A stretch of DNA of 64,000 nt from Sphingobium herbicidovorans (GTDB lineage: Bacteria; Pseudomonadota; Alphaproteobacteria; Sphingomonadales; Sphingomonadaceae). The notes under the pieces were generated by a model. It saw only the letters and a program-made list of their open reading frames with translations, was not told the origin of the DNA and did no database searches. Location: positions 1,240,001 through 1,304,000 of the forward strand of contig NZ_CP020538.1 in NCBI RefSeq assembly GCF_002080435.1. The letters run 5' to 3'. The position numbers were made by a program, and so were the translations under genes. Shown here in pieces: positions 54,618 to 63,714 of this stretch (position 1 is the stretch's first letter; the number at the start of each line of letters is the position of its first letter).

Positions 54618-55145
54618 ATGCGGATCATCCCCACCCTGTTCCTCGCCCTTCTGGCCGCCTGCTCCCAGACAGCGCCGACATCCGAAAAGGCGCCCGCTGC
54701 AACGACGCAGCCGAGCGCCGCTCTACCGCTCATGATTCAGGGCGCGAAGGGCACGCATCGCTTCACCGTTGAAACCGCCCTGACCGCAGATGAGCAGGCA
54801 CAGGGCCTGATGTTCCGCAAGTCGCTGGACGCCGACGGTGGCATGCTGTTCCCGATGAATCCGCCGCGCATCGCCAGCTTCTGGATGAAGAATACGGTGA
54901 TCCCGCTGGACATGCTGTTCATCCGCACCGATGGCAGCATCGCCTTCATCGCCGCCAACACCGAACCCTATTCACGCGAACCTGTGTCGGCAGGCGTTCC
55001 TGTCATCGCCGTCCTGGAACTGCGCGGCGGGCGGGCGGCGGAGCTTGGCATAGCGGAGGGGGATCGCGTCTCCTGGGGCCGGTGCGCCGACCCGGCGGGA
55101 AAGAGCCGTCCGGGCGTCGATTTCTGCCCGACGCAGGCGCGCTGA
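54618..55145 (+). CDS. DUF192 lipoprotein
   Basis: A 175-residue lipoprotein (lipobox LAAC after a short signal) followed by a DUF192 domain: EQAQGLMFRKSL, MLFPMNPPRIASFWMKNTVI, PLDMLFIRTDGSI and AVLELRGGRAAELGIAEGD. DUF192 proteins are periplasmic and of unknown function. It is 51 bases upstream of the complex I gene. Confidence 0.9.
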   Translation: MRIIPTLFLALLAACSQTAPTSEKAPAATTQPSAALPLMIQGAKGTHRFTVETALTADEQAQGLMFRKSLDADGGMLFPMNPPRIASFWMKNTVIPLDMLFIRTDGSIAFIAANTEPYSREPVSAGVPVIAVLELRGGRAAELGIAEGDRVSWGRCADPAGKSRPGVDFCPTQAR

Positions 55146-55195
55146 CGCCATATCCGCCTTGCCAATTCCTTGCCTCGGGCTTAAGCGCAAGCCCC

Positions 55196-55594
55196 ATGGG
55201 AATCCTGGCCAATATCTTCACCTGGTGGAATGGCGCGACCATCGGCACCGCACTCTACACCTCCCGCAAGGGCAAGAAGGTGGGCGAGGACCATCAGGGC
55301 AATATCTATTATGAAGGCGGCACGGACGTCCACGGCCGCGCCCGCCGCTGGGTGATCTACAACGGCAACAACGACGCCAGCCGCGTGCCGTCGGAATGGC
55401 ATGGGTGGCTGCATCACACGATTGACGGCACGCCGGAAAGCCTGCTGCCCCCCGCGCGCATATGGGAACGCGACTATACGCCCAATGCGACTGGCACCGC
55501 CAATGCCTACCGGCCTTCGGGTGCGCTGGAAAAGGGCGGTCAGCGCCAGCGCGCGACCGGGGACTATGAAGCGTGGAGCCCCGACGCATCATGA
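55196..55594 (+). CDS. NADH:ubiquinone oxidoreductase NDUFA12-type subunit
   Basis: A 132-residue B17.2/NDUFA12 homologue. FTWWNGATIGTALYT, YYEGGTDVHGRARRWVIYNG and PSEWHGWLHHTIDG are the family signature. In alphaproteobacteria it is an accessory subunit of complex I. Its stop overlaps the DUF2155 start (ATGA). Confidence 0.95.
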   Translation: MGILANIFTWWNGATIGTALYTSRKGKKVGEDHQGNIYYEGGTDVHGRARRWVIYNGNNDASRVPSEWHGWLHHTIDGTPESLLPPARIWERDYTPNATGTANAYRPSGALEKGGQRQRATGDYEAWSPDAS

Positions 55595-56259
55595 TTCGGC
55601 GTCGGGCGGGGACGGCCCTGCCGATCCTGCGCCTTGGGTCGATCCTTGCTTCCCTGTCGATGCTGATCGCGTGCGGCGGCGACGAACTTCCGACCGCCAA
55701 CCAGACAGGACCGGTGAAGATCAAGGGCGAGAAGATCCGCAACGGAGACTCCTCGGCCCTGCCCGGCACTCCCATGGAGGAGCGCGTCGCCGTCATCGGC
55801 CTCCTCAACAAGCGCAACGGCATCACCACCGACCTCACCATGAAGCCGGGCGACGCCCTGCGCGCGGGCGACGCCATCGTCCGCCTGCAGGCGTGCGAGA
55901 CGTCCGCTCCGTGGGAAAATGTGCAGGAAACCGGGGCCTTTGTGCAGCTCGACGTCCGCAGCACCGCCGACAATAAATGGCGCCGCAACTTTTCCGGCTG
56001 GCTGTTCAAGGAACGGCCCGACCGCAATGTCGTGCAGCACCCGATCTATGACGTCTGGGTCAAAAGCTGCACGATGTCGTGGCCCGAAAGCGGCCCTGAC
56101 ACGGTGAAACTGGGCGGCAAGGGCGAACGTCCCGCCGGCGCATCACCGGCCAGCGGCGCGAACGCCAGTTCCGCCCAGGAGCCGGAGCCTTCCGCGAGCA
56201 CGGACCTTCCCACGCCCAGCGGCACCCCGCCCAGCGCACCTTCCAACAATCCCAGATAA
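55591..56259 (+). CDS. DUF2155 lipoprotein
   Basis: A 222-residue lipoprotein (LIAC lipobox near residue 28). The conserved DUF2155 domain spans about residues 60-165 (AVIGLLNKRNGITTDLTMKP, LQACETSAPWENVQETGAFV, FSGWLFKERPDRNVVQHPIY, WVKSCTMSWP). The remaining 55 residues are Pro/Ala/Ser-rich and lie opposite the aat coding region. DUF2155 is linked to complex I neighbours in many alphaproteobacteria. The start is coupled to NDUFA12. Confidence 0.9.
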   Translation: MIRRRAGTALPILRLGSILASLSMLIACGGDELPTANQTGPVKIKGEKIRNGDSSALPGTPMEERVAVIGLLNKRNGITTDLTMKPGDALRAGDAIVRLQACETSAPWENVQETGAFVQLDVRSTADNKWRRNFSGWLFKERPDRNVVQHPIYDVWVKSCTMSWPESGPDTVKLGGKGERPAGASPASGANASSAQEPEPSASTDLPTPSGTPPSAPSNNPR

Positions 56260-56798
56260 TCGCGCTGGCTGATCTCGATCGCGCCCAATGACCGCAGATG
56301 TTCGGTCATGAACTGGCAATCGAGCAGGGTGAAACCGGCAAAGAGCATCCGGGCCGTCAGCCAGGCGATCGCGACCTTCGACGCATCGGTCCGCCGCGAC
56401 ACCATGCTCTCGCCGAAAAAGGCTTGCCCCAGCGCCACGCCGTAAAGCCCGCCCACCAGTTCCTCGCCGTCCCAGACCTCAACCGAATGGGCAAAGCCGA
56501 TCTCGTGCAGATGGCGATAGGTCTGCTCAATCTCTCGATTGATCCATGTCGATGGCCGGTCCTCCGCCGCTTGCGCGCATAGCGAAACGATGCCGCCAAA
56601 GTCGCGATTGGCCGTCACCCGAAACCGCTCCCGCCGGATCGTCCGCGCCAACGAACGGGACAGATGAAAACCACGCAGCGGCATGATCGCCCGCCGCTTC
56701 GGCTCGATCCAGTAAACCTCTTCGGCGTCCCGATCGTCGGACATGGGAAACACGCCGATGGCATAGGCCTGCAACAGGACCAGGGGATCGATCGTCAT
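56046..56798 (-). CDS. aat: leucyl/phenylalanyl-tRNA-protein transferase
   Basis: A 250-residue Aat. It adds Leu or Phe to the N-terminus of proteins for N-end-rule degradation. Signatures: LLQAYAIGVFPMSDDRDAEE, YWIEPKRRAIMPL, STWINREIEQTYRHLHEIGF, AHSVEVWDGEELVGGLYGVA and LLDCQFMTEHLRSLGA. The C-terminus ends QLLTQTS. The last 214 bases overlap DUF2155 on the opposite strand. I start at MTIDPLVLL, the family position. Confidence 0.95.
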   Translation of the reverse strand: MTIDPLVLLQAYAIGVFPMSDDRDAEEVYWIEPKRRAIMPLRGFHLSRSLARTIRRERFRVTANRDFGGIVSLCAQAAEDRPSTWINREIEQTYRHLHEIGFAHSVEVWDGEELVGGLYGVALGQAFFGESMVSRRTDASKVAIAWLTARMLFAGFTLLDCQFMTEHLRSLGAIEISQRDYLGLLEGALGGVPLGVGRSVLAEGSGSWAELAFAPLAGDAPAGRSPLPPSFTVSGPLSGHDIVQLLTQTS

Positions 56799-56930
56799 CA
56801 GGTGAAGGCTTAGCGAGCGGAGCGCCGGGGCGCTAGGGTCACTTTGCGCGCGCGGCGCGGCTGGCATGGTAGAATGGGTGGATTTAAGACTGTCGGGTTT
56901 CGGTTGGGATTGGGTAATAGTCGCTATGGC

Positions 56931-57770
56931 TCATGTCGCCGGAGCCATCCACAGCGCCTCGTGCGGAAACGGCAGCCGGACGCTGGCTGCGAATTTTTTG
57001 CCATCGATCTCGATGGCCCCCTTTTCTTTACGGCTTGCTAGAAATGTCCGCAAAGCTGGTAGCTCAGCCGATGATATAAAAAGGCTGTATGAGTCACCTC
57101 GCTTGCGAGTGACAGGATCATCTAGGCCCGGCCAGCGCTTCGGCCAGACGATGGATCGATCAGTAGCATATTCGTAGGGCCATATCATAACCTCAACTTT
57201 ATCTGGCCACCAAACTTGAGCTGTGGAAGGTCGGAAGCCTCGAAGCTGATCGAAGGCTTTCGTAATCGCTGTCGGCACTTTTTCACGCACCGATTCATCA
57301 TCCAGCGACCCATAAACCGAAATATAAAACGGCCCCTTGTTCCCGTAGACGAGCAGTGTGTTTTCGGGCTGATCTGTAGCACTGGCTGCATCATAGCCAC
57401 CTGCGAGCGCCGCCAATTCAGGATTTGCGAAGGCTCCAATCAAGTCTGCTCGTTGGTTGTGATCCAGCTTGGTTGATTCAAAACCCGATTTAGTTCGAAA
57501 GATTGCGGTTCCGTCACTGTAAAGAACGAAGGCAGGCGAGTCGGAGCCGACCACCATAAGCCAAGGGTCGGACGTTAACAGGACAATCAAGGGATATGGT
57601 GTTGGGGAGGCTCGCGCCGCTGCAAGCGCTAGCGGCCGATGAAAGAAGACGACCTGCTTTTGATCGGCTTTGACAAATATCTTGTTTTTGGAGCCTGCGT
57701 CGTCATCGCAAGCAACTATCAACAAAACAACCGCTGCCAGCGCCAAGTAAATATGTGGTGTTCGCCTCAT
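56931..57770 (-). CDS. orphan lipoprotein, AT-richer than its neighbours
   Basis: A 279-residue predicted lipoprotein (signal peptide with lipobox IVAC, residues 1-21). No family recognised. Segments such as SPAFVLYSDGTAIFRTKSGF, NTLLVYGNKGPFYISVYGSL and KVEVMIWPYEYATD suggest a beta-rich secreted protein. Base composition and codon use are visibly more AT-rich than the surrounding genes, which may mean recent acquisition. The gene lies between aat and dnaJ, both core genes. Confidence 0.75.
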   Translation of the reverse strand: MRRTPHIYLALAAVVLLIVACDDDAGSKNKIFVKADQKQVVFFHRPLALAAARASPTPYPLIVLLTSDPWLMVVGSDSPAFVLYSDGTAIFRTKSGFESTKLDHNQRADLIGAFANPELAALAGGYDAASATDQPENTLLVYGNKGPFYISVYGSLDDESVREKVPTAITKAFDQLRGFRPSTAQVWWPDKVEVMIWPYEYATDRSIVWPKRWPGLDDPVTRKRGDSYSLFISSAELPALRTFLASRKEKGAIEIDGKKFAASVRLPFPHEALWMAPAT

Positions 57771-57925
57771 CAGCGGAAGATGAACGAGTGACTGCTTTCA
57801 GGCAAGCTACGGTGAACGCGAAGGTCACCCTTTGGTCGTGAGCGGCCGTCAGGAGATCAGCAGCCGTGCACAGCATTTTCATTGATGGGCGCGAGTTGAT
57901 CCGCCAGGCTGACCCCATGGCACGC

Positions 57926-57957
57926 AAAGGCCGGGAAGCGCCCTCGCCCCCGGCCTT
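57926..57957 (-). terminator. hairpin after dnaJ
   Basis: AAGGCCGGG and CCCGGCCTT (with an extra C) form a 9-10 bp stem 25 bases beyond the dnaJ stop, ending in a short T run on the minus strand. Confidence 0.55.
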
Positions 57958-57981
57958 CACATGATCCGCAAACCGGGAGCG

Positions 57982-59121
57982 TCAGTCGCCCCACAATTCC
58001 TTCAACTTGCTGAAAAAGCCGGTCGATTGCGGGCATTCTTCGCCGGTTTCCGTGTCTCGGAATGCTTCTAGCAATTCGCGCTGCTTTGCGCTGAGCCGGG
58101 TTGGCGTTTCCACTTCGACCTGGATGACCAGATCCCCCTGGCCCCTGCCGTTCAGCACCGGCATGCCTGCGCCGCGCTGGCGGATCTGCTTGCCTGACTG
58201 GATGCCGCTGGGGATTCGGATCTCGTGCCGCTGGCCATCGAGGCCGGGCACTTCGATGCAGCCGCCGAGCGCCGCCGTGGTGAAGCTGACCGGCGCACGG
58301 CAGAAAAGCGTCGTGCCATCGCGTTCGAACAGCGAATGCCGCTTCACATGCAGGAAGATGTAGAGGTCGCCCGCTGGCGCGCCACGCGCGCCTGCCTCGC
58401 CTTCGCCCGACAGGCGGATGCGCGTGCCGTCATCGACACCGGCGGGAATATTGACCGACAGCGTCTTGGGCTTGTCCACCCGTCCTTCGCCGCGACAGGA
58501 GCGGCAAGGGCTTTCGATCACTCGGCCCGCGCCATGACAGCTGGGGCAGGTGCGCTCGACCACGAAGAAGCCCTGCTGCGCCCGCACTTGGCCATGACCG
58601 CCGCAGGTGCCGCAATTCTTGACCCCGGTGCCCGGTTGCGCGCCCGATCCGTCACAGCTTTCGCACGCGGCGGATACTTCGATCTCTATCTCGGTCTTCT
58701 TGCCATGATAGGCTTCGTCGAGCGTGATCTCCATGTCGTAGCGCAGGTCAGCGCCGCGCCGCTGCGCCTGACGGCCGCCGCCGCCAAAGCCGCTCTGGCC
58801 GAAGATCGTCTCGAAAATATCGCCCAGATCGGAAAAGCCGCCCGCGCCACCGCGTCCGTTGAAACCGCCGCCGCCGCCGCCATTTTGCGCGTTGGTATAA
58901 GCCTCATGACCATAGCGGTCATAGGCTGCGCGCTTCTGCGGGTCTTTCAGGCATTCATAGGCTTCTGACACGGCCTTGAACCTGGCCTCGCCATCGCTGC
59001 ATCCCCCGGTCTTGTCCGGGTGATATTTCATCGCCAGCTTGCGATAGGCGCTCTTGATGGCCGTGGCGTCCGCCGTGCGCTCCACCTCGAGCAGTGCGTA
59101 ATAGTCCAGTTCGGTACTCAT
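57982..59121 (-). CDS. dnaJ: chaperone DnaJ
   Basis: A 379-residue type I Hsp40. J domain ([29 protein letters not shown]), a short Gly-rich region ([17 protein letters not shown]), four zinc repeats ([32 protein letters not shown]) and substrate-binding beta domains. It stimulates DnaK. It lies 127 bases downstream of dnaK with a palindromic repeat between them. Confidence 0.97.
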   Translation of the reverse strand: MSTELDYYALLEVERTADATAIKSAYRKLAMKYHPDKTGGCSDGEARFKAVSEAYECLKDPQKRAAYDRYGHEAYTNAQNGGGGGGFNGRGGAGGFSDLGDIFETIFGQSGFGGGGRQAQRRGADLRYDMEITLDEAYHGKKTEIEIEVSAACESCDGSGAQPGTGVKNCGTCGGHGQVRAQQGFFVVERTCPSCHGAGRVIESPCRSCRGEGRVDKPKTLSVNIPAGVDDGTRIRLSGEGEAGARGAPAGDLYIFLHVKRHSLFERDGTTLFCRAPVSFTTAALGGCIEVPGLDGQRHEIRIPSGIQSGKQIRQRGAGMPVLNGRGQGDLVIQVEVETPTRLSAKQRELLEAFRDTETGEECPQSTGFFSKLKELWGD

Positions 59122-59143
59122 TGGGGCCCCCGCCCGCTCTGCC

Positions 59144-59232
59144 CGTCACCCCAGCAAAAACTGGGGTCTCTCTCGATCACGGGCATCAGATCACAGGAGG
59201 GAGAGAGATTCCAGCCTTCGCTGGAATGACGG
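59144..59232. repeat. dispersed palindromic repeat, copy D (between dnaK and dnaJ)
   Basis: Arms CGTCACCCCAGC and CCAGCCTTCGCTGGAATGACG with a 50-base centre containing a second small inverted pair (GAGAGAG-type). It occupies most of the gap between dnaK and dnaJ, both on the minus strand. Confidence 0.8.
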
Positions 59233-59248
59233 GTATTCAGCATCAGCT

Positions 59249-61147
59249 TCAAGCCTTGTTGTCGTCCACTTCCGAAAATTCGGCATCGACGACATTATCA
59301 TCCGCCTTGGGAGCCTCAGCGCCCGGCGAAGCGGCTCCGGCCTGCTCCTTCTCGTAGATGGCCTGGCCCAGCTTCATCGCCACCTGGGCAAGCTCCTGGG
59401 CCTTGGCCTTCATCGCTTCGACGTCGCCGCCTTCAACAGCCGACTTGGTCGCGGCGATCGCGGTCTCGATCTCGGACTTGAGGCCCGCGTCCACCTTGTC
59501 GCCATGCTCTTCAAGCTGCTTCTCGGTGGTGTGGACCAGGCTTTCGGCGTTGTTCTTCGCCTCGGCCGAATCGCGCTTCTTCTTGTCCTCTTCGGCGAAG
59601 CGCTCGGCATCCTTCACCATCTGTTCGATGTCGGAGTCCGAAAGGCCGCCCGACGCCTGGATGCGGATCTGCTGTTCCTTGCCGGTGCCCTTGTCCTTGG
59701 CATGGACGTTGACCAGACCGTTGGCGTCGATGTCGAACGTGACTTCGATCTGCGGCACGCCGCGCGGCGCGGGCGGGATGCCGACCAGATCGAACTGACC
59801 GAGCAGCTTGTTGTCCGCCGCCATTTCACGCTCGCCCTGGAACACGCGGATCGTCACCGCCTGCTGATTGTCATCAGCGGTCGAATAGACCTGTGACTTC
59901 TTGGCAGGGATCGTGGTGTTGCGGTCGATCATGCGCGTGAACACGCCGCCCAGCGTCTCGATGCCGAGCGACAACGGGGTCACGTCGAGCAGCAGCACGT
60001 CCTTGACGTCGCCCTGCAACACGCCCGCCTGAATCGCCGCGCCCATGGCGACGACTTCGTCGGGGTTGACGCCGGTGTGCGGTTCCTTGCCGAAGAATTC
60101 CTTCACGGCCTCGCGCACCTTGGGCATGCGCGTCATGCCGCCCACGAGCACGACTTCGCTGATCTCGCTGGCGGAGATGCCTGCGTCGGCCAGCGCCTTC
60201 TTGCATGGGTCCATGGTGCGCTTGATGAGGTCGGTCACCAGCCGCTCCAGATCGGCGCGAGTGATGTTCTTCACCAGATGCTTGGGACCATTCTGGTCAG
60301 CTGTGATGAAGGGCAGGTTGACTTCGGTCGATTGCGCCGACGACAGCTCGATCTTCGCCTTTTCGGCCGCTTCCTTCAGACGCTGAAGCGCCAGCTTGTC
60401 CTTGGTGAGGTCGATGCCCTCATCCTTCTTGAAGCCTTCGGCCAGATATTCGACGAGCTTGGCGTCGAAATCCTCGCCGCCAAGGAAGGTGTCGCCGTTG
60501 GTCGACTTCACTTCGAACACCCCGTCGCCGATTTCCAGGATGGAAATGTCGAACGTGCCGCCGCCAAGGTCATAGACCGCGATGGTCTTGCCGTCCTGCT
60601 TGTCGAGGCCGTATGCCAGAGCGGCTGCGGTCGGCTCGTTGATGATGCGCAGCACTTCCAGGCCCGCAATCTGTCCCGCATCCTTGGTCGCCTGACGCTG
60701 GGCGTCGTTGAAATAAGCCGGAACGGTGATGACCGCCTGCGTCACGGTTTCGCCAAGATAGCTCTCGGCGGTTTCCTTCATCTTCTGAAGCGTGAAGGCG
60801 GAAATCTGCGAAGGCGAATAATCCTTGCCGCCCGCATTGACCCACGCGTCGCCATTGCCGCCCTTGACGATCGAATAAGGGACCAGTTCCATGTCCTTCT
60901 TCGTCGTCGGGTCGTCGAAACGGCGACCGATCAGGCGCTTCACCGCGAAAACGGTGTTGTCCGGATTGGTGACGGCCTGACGCTTGGCAGGCTGGCCGAT
61001 CAGGCGCTCGCCATCCTTGGTGAAGGCGACGATCGACGGCGTAGTGCGCGCGCCTTCCGCATTTTCGATCACCTTGGGCTTGCCGCCATCCATCACAGCA
61101 ACGCAGCTGTTGGTGGTGCCAAGGTCAATGCCGATTACTTTTCCCAT
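59249..61147 (-). CDS. dnaK: chaperone DnaK (Hsp70)
   Basis: A 632-residue Hsp70. [16 protein letters not shown], the DLGGGTFD and [12 protein letters not shown] motifs of the ATPase, the linker [13 protein letters not shown], and the substrate and lid domains ending [16 protein letters not shown] are typical. The ATG at 61147 (MGKVIGID) is the family start, although the frame extends nine residues upstream. It forms an operon with dnaJ. Confidence 0.97.
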   Translation of the reverse strand: MGKVIGIDLGTTNSCVAVMDGGKPKVIENAEGARTTPSIVAFTKDGERLIGQPAKRQAVTNPDNTVFAVKRLIGRRFDDPTTKKDMELVPYSIVKGGNGDAWVNAGGKDYSPSQISAFTLQKMKETAESYLGETVTQAVITVPAYFNDAQRQATKDAGQIAGLEVLRIINEPTAAALAYGLDKQDGKTIAVYDLGGGTFDISILEIGDGVFEVKSTNGDTFLGGEDFDAKLVEYLAEGFKKDEGIDLTKDKLALQRLKEAAEKAKIELSSAQSTEVNLPFITADQNGPKHLVKNITRADLERLVTDLIKRTMDPCKKALADAGISASEISEVVLVGGMTRMPKVREAVKEFFGKEPHTGVNPDEVVAMGAAIQAGVLQGDVKDVLLLDVTPLSLGIETLGGVFTRMIDRNTTIPAKKSQVYSTADDNQQAVTIRVFQGEREMAADNKLLGQFDLVGIPPAPRGVPQIEVTFDIDANGLVNVHAKDKGTGKEQQIRIQASGGLSDSDIEQMVKDAERFAEEDKKKRDSAEAKNNAESLVHTTEKQLEEHGDKVDAGLKSEIETAIAATKSAVEGGDVEAMKAKAQELAQVAMKLGQAIYEKEQAGAASPGAEAPKADDNVVDAEFSEVDDNKA

Positions 61148-61321
61148 CTCGTCCTCTTTGAACCCCAATTTCATTCAGCGGTTGACGGCCCCATACCTCA
61201 CGAAAGCGCCAAGGCAAGGCCGTTTGCGGATGGGATATAGGCGCGATCTTTCTTGGCACAAGAAGTGGGTGCGATTACCGTGACAACCGACCGGAAACGA
61301 GACAGTCACGAAAGCTTGATC

Positions 61322-61789
61322 ATGCGCCCTTCCCTATCCTTAATCGCACTGGCCGCCCCGCTCGCGCTGGCGGCCTGCGGCGATCCCGCCCCGACCTATA
61401 TCGATCAGGCGTGGGTACGCCTAAGCCCCAACAAGGACACGCCGTCGGCTGGCTATTTCGTGGCGCATGGCGGGGACGCCGCGACTCAGCTGCGCGGCGT
61501 GCTGACCGACTATGCGCTCAAGGTCGAAATGCATGAGAGCATGAGCCATGACGGCATGGTGATGATGCAGAAGATCGATTCGGTGGACATCCCCGCCAAG
61601 GGCAAAGTCGCCTTCGCGCCGGGCGGCAAGCATCTGATGATCTGGGGCGTCAATGATACGGCGATCAGCCGGGGCAAGATGACCTTCACCTTCCTGCTTG
61701 CCAATGGCGACCGGCTGCTGGTGGACGCGGTCATCCAGAAGCCCGGCGCATCTGCGCCCGCGTCCAAGGAAAAGCCGAAAGCACATTGA
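61322..61789 (+). CDS. PCu(A)C family copper chaperone
   Basis: A 155-residue lipoprotein (lipobox LAAC) with the copper-binding PCuAC fold. The ligands H and M are in EMHESMSHDGMVMMQ and the second histidine and methionine in GGKHLMIWGV. Members deliver copper to the CuA site of cytochrome oxidase. The stop overlaps the next start. Confidence 0.9.
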   Translation: MRPSLSLIALAAPLALAACGDPAPTYIDQAWVRLSPNKDTPSAGYFVAHGGDAATQLRGVLTDYALKVEMHESMSHDGMVMMQKIDSVDIPAKGKVAFAPGGKHLMIWGVNDTAISRGKMTFTFLLANGDRLLVDAVIQKPGASAPASKEKPKAH

Positions 61790-62253
61790 CCAGCCGCACG
61801 CTGACCCCGGCCGAAGTCTCCCTAGCCCGGTCGGTTTTCGGCGACGCCATCGCCTATGGCCGGGTGCGGGCGCATAACCGCAAATGGTGGCCGCTCCAGC
61901 CGAGCCGCGTCACCATGGCGCCGGACGGCGACCTGTGGTTCCATCCGGCAAGCGGCATGTTCTGCGCCGATTTTTGCGAGCAGCCGCTGCACCTTCAAGG
62001 TCATTTCATCCATGAGATGACCCATGTGTGGCAGGCGCAGCGAGGCGGCAAATGGTATCTGCCGCTGATGCGGCACCCCTTCTGCCGCTATGGCTATGAA
62101 ATCGTGCCGGGGCGTCCTTTCCACCGTTACGGGCTGGAACAGCAGGCGGAGATCGTTCGCCACGCCTTTCTGATGCGCAACGGCGCGCGGGTAGAGGGGA
62201 AACCGGCACTGGACGTCTATGAAGCGCTGCTGCCGTTCGCCGCTGGCTGCTGA
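61786..62253 (+). CDS. vgr-related protein with HExxH-like motif
   Basis: A 155-residue protein starting with TTG, coupled to the copper chaperone stop (TTGA). The segment HFIHEMTHVWQAQRGG has the HEMTH zinc-peptidase-like motif, with a further LEQQAEIV downstream as possible third ligand. Orthologues in sphingomonads are often called vgr-related protein, but no VgrG spike or type VI genes occur here. No ATG is available until residue 43, after which conserved sequence is lost, so the TTG start is required. Confidence 0.75.
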   Translation: MTSRTLTPAEVSLARSVFGDAIAYGRVRAHNRKWWPLQPSRVTMAPDGDLWFHPASGMFCADFCEQPLHLQGHFIHEMTHVWQAQRGGKWYLPLMRHPFCRYGYEIVPGRPFHRYGLEQQAEIVRHAFLMRNGARVEGKPALDVYEALLPFAAGC

Positions 62254-62312
62254 CTGTTCCCGCGCCGACGCCCGCAGGAGATTTCCCTGCCGATTTACGC
62301 TAATGTGCGGCG

Positions 62313-62672
62313 ATGCGTTTCCTTGCCCCCATCCTGCCGCTGGCCGCGTTTCTCGCCACCCCCGCGCTGGCTGACGGCCAACCGGCGGAACGCCCGGGCC
62401 ATTATTATCTGCGGGGCGTCATGGAGACGGGGTCGGAGTTGCTGCTCCACCCGGACGGACGGTTCCAATGGTATCTCGTCTATGGGGCGCTGGACCTGTT
62501 CGCCGAGGGGCGCTGGCAGGAAAAGGATGGCGCGGTGCTGCTGACATCGGAAAAGACGAAGGATGTGCCGCAGCCAGGCTTTGAAACGCTGACGCTGACC
62601 GTCAAGGATAGCGCGCTGATTCCGCCCGATGGCCGGGGGGCCTATGTTCGCCCGTCCGATGTGAAAGACTAA
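62313..62672 (+). CDS. small secreted protein of unknown function
   Basis: A 119-residue protein with a signal peptide cut after ALA, then a beta-rich mature part (HYYLRGVMETGSELLLHPDG, FQWYLVYGALDLFAEGRWQE). The pattern of tryptophan and tyrosine resembles small sphingomonad secreted proteins that I cannot assign to a named family. It converges with the LD-carboxypeptidase gene. Confidence 0.7.
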   Translation: MRFLAPILPLAAFLATPALADGQPAERPGHYYLRGVMETGSELLLHPDGRFQWYLVYGALDLFAEGRWQEKDGAVLLTSEKTKDVPQPGFETLTLTVKDSALIPPDGRGAYVRPSDVKD

Positions 62673-62679
62673 GGCGAGC

Positions 62680-63714
62680 TTAGCCCACCGCAGCCTCCAA
62701 CAGGCGAATGCTGCCCGCATCGGCGTCGATTTGCGCCCGCACGCCCAAGGGCAGGCTGAACTGGTTCGCCACATGACCGATGGCCGCGCCCTGGAATGCG
62801 GGGACGCCCAGGGGTGCAAGATGCTGCTGCAACACCTCCGACAGGGTGAAGCCGCCATAGGAAGCATCGGCCGCGTTGCATCTGGCGCATTGGCCGAACA
62901 CCACGCCAGCCACCTTGCCCAGCACGCCCGCCAGCGACAGCTGCGTCAGCATCCGGTCGATGCGGTAGGGCGCTTCGCCAACATCCTCCAGGAACAGGAT
63001 CGCGCCGCTGAAGTCCGGCAGCCAGGGCGTGCCCATCAACGCCGCCAGCACCGTCAGGTTACCGCCCAGCAAGCGCCCGGTCGCCTGCCCGCCGCGAAAG
63101 GTGCGGATGCGACCGCCCAAGGGCACCAGTCGGTCTTCCCGGACCTGCGGATTGACCAGCGAGGGCGTAGCGCCATCGAAGGCGACGGCGCGAAAGGCGT
63201 CCCAGCTGAACTGCGACCAACTGCTCGCCGCATTGGGACCGTGAATGGTGGCAAAGCCCGCCCGTGCGGCAAAGGCCAGATGCAGGGCGGTGACGTCGCT
63301 GAACCCGACCAGCAGCTTGGGATGGGCGCGGATGGTGGCGAAATCCAGATAGGGCAGGATGCGCGCGCTTCCCCATCCGCCGCGCACGGCGAACACCGCC
63401 CGGACATCCGGGTCAGCGAACATCGCATTGACGTCCGCCCCGCGATCGGCATCCTTGCCCGCCAGATAACCGTATCGTTCCATCAGATGGCGGGCGGGTT
63501 TTGGCTTCAGGCCCATGGCGGCAACGGTCTCCATGACCAACGCAAGGTCGAACGCGTCGTCGGTAAAGCCCGCCGGTTCGATCAGCCCCACCGTGTCCCC
63601 CGGACGCAGCCGGGGCGGTTTGGTCACGACCGGCGGCGGAGCCTTGGCCGCGAGCAACGCGCCGCCCATGCCCGCCAGCATCATGCGCCTGTCCAATCCT
63701 GCGAACCCGCTCAA
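62680..63714 (-). CDS. LD-carboxypeptidase (S66 family)
   Basis: A serine LD-carboxypeptidase that trims tetrapeptides to tripeptides during peptidoglycan recycling. The nucleophile serine is in RGGWGSARILPYLDF; other family phrases are VGLIEPAGF, LVGFSDVTALHLAF and ILFLEDVGEAPYRIDRMLTQ. The TTG at 63714 overlaps the cupin stop and gives a Tat-like N-terminus (DRRMMLAGMGG), implying export of the folded enzyme; an ATG at 63684 would drop the arginines. Confidence 0.9.
   Translation of the reverse strand: MSGFAGLDRRMMLAGMGGALLAAKAPPPVVTKPPRLRPGDTVGLIEPAGFTDDAFDLALVMETVAAMGLKPKPARHLMERYGYLAGKDADRGADVNAMFADPDVRAVFAVRGGWGSARILPYLDFATIRAHPKLLVGFSDVTALHLAFAARAGFATIHGPNAASSWSQFSWDAFRAVAFDGATPSLVNPQVREDRLVPLGGRIRTFRGGQATGRLLGGNLTVLAALMGTPWLPDFSGAILFLEDVGEAPYRIDRMLTQLSLAGVLGKVAGVVFGQCARCNAADASYGGFTLSEVLQQHLAPLGVPAFQGAAIGHVANQFSLPLGVRAQIDADAGSIRLLEAAVG

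Noticed and set aside
57703..57960. 85-residue minus-strand frame before the orphan lipoprotein
   Set aside because: Overlaps the lipoprotein start in another frame and includes a hairpin; no domain or ribosome site.
61148..61321. RpoH-type heat-shock promoter before dnaK
   Set aside because: A CTTG-like box exists, but spacing to a CCCCAT or TATG-like -10 is poor, so I do not call it.
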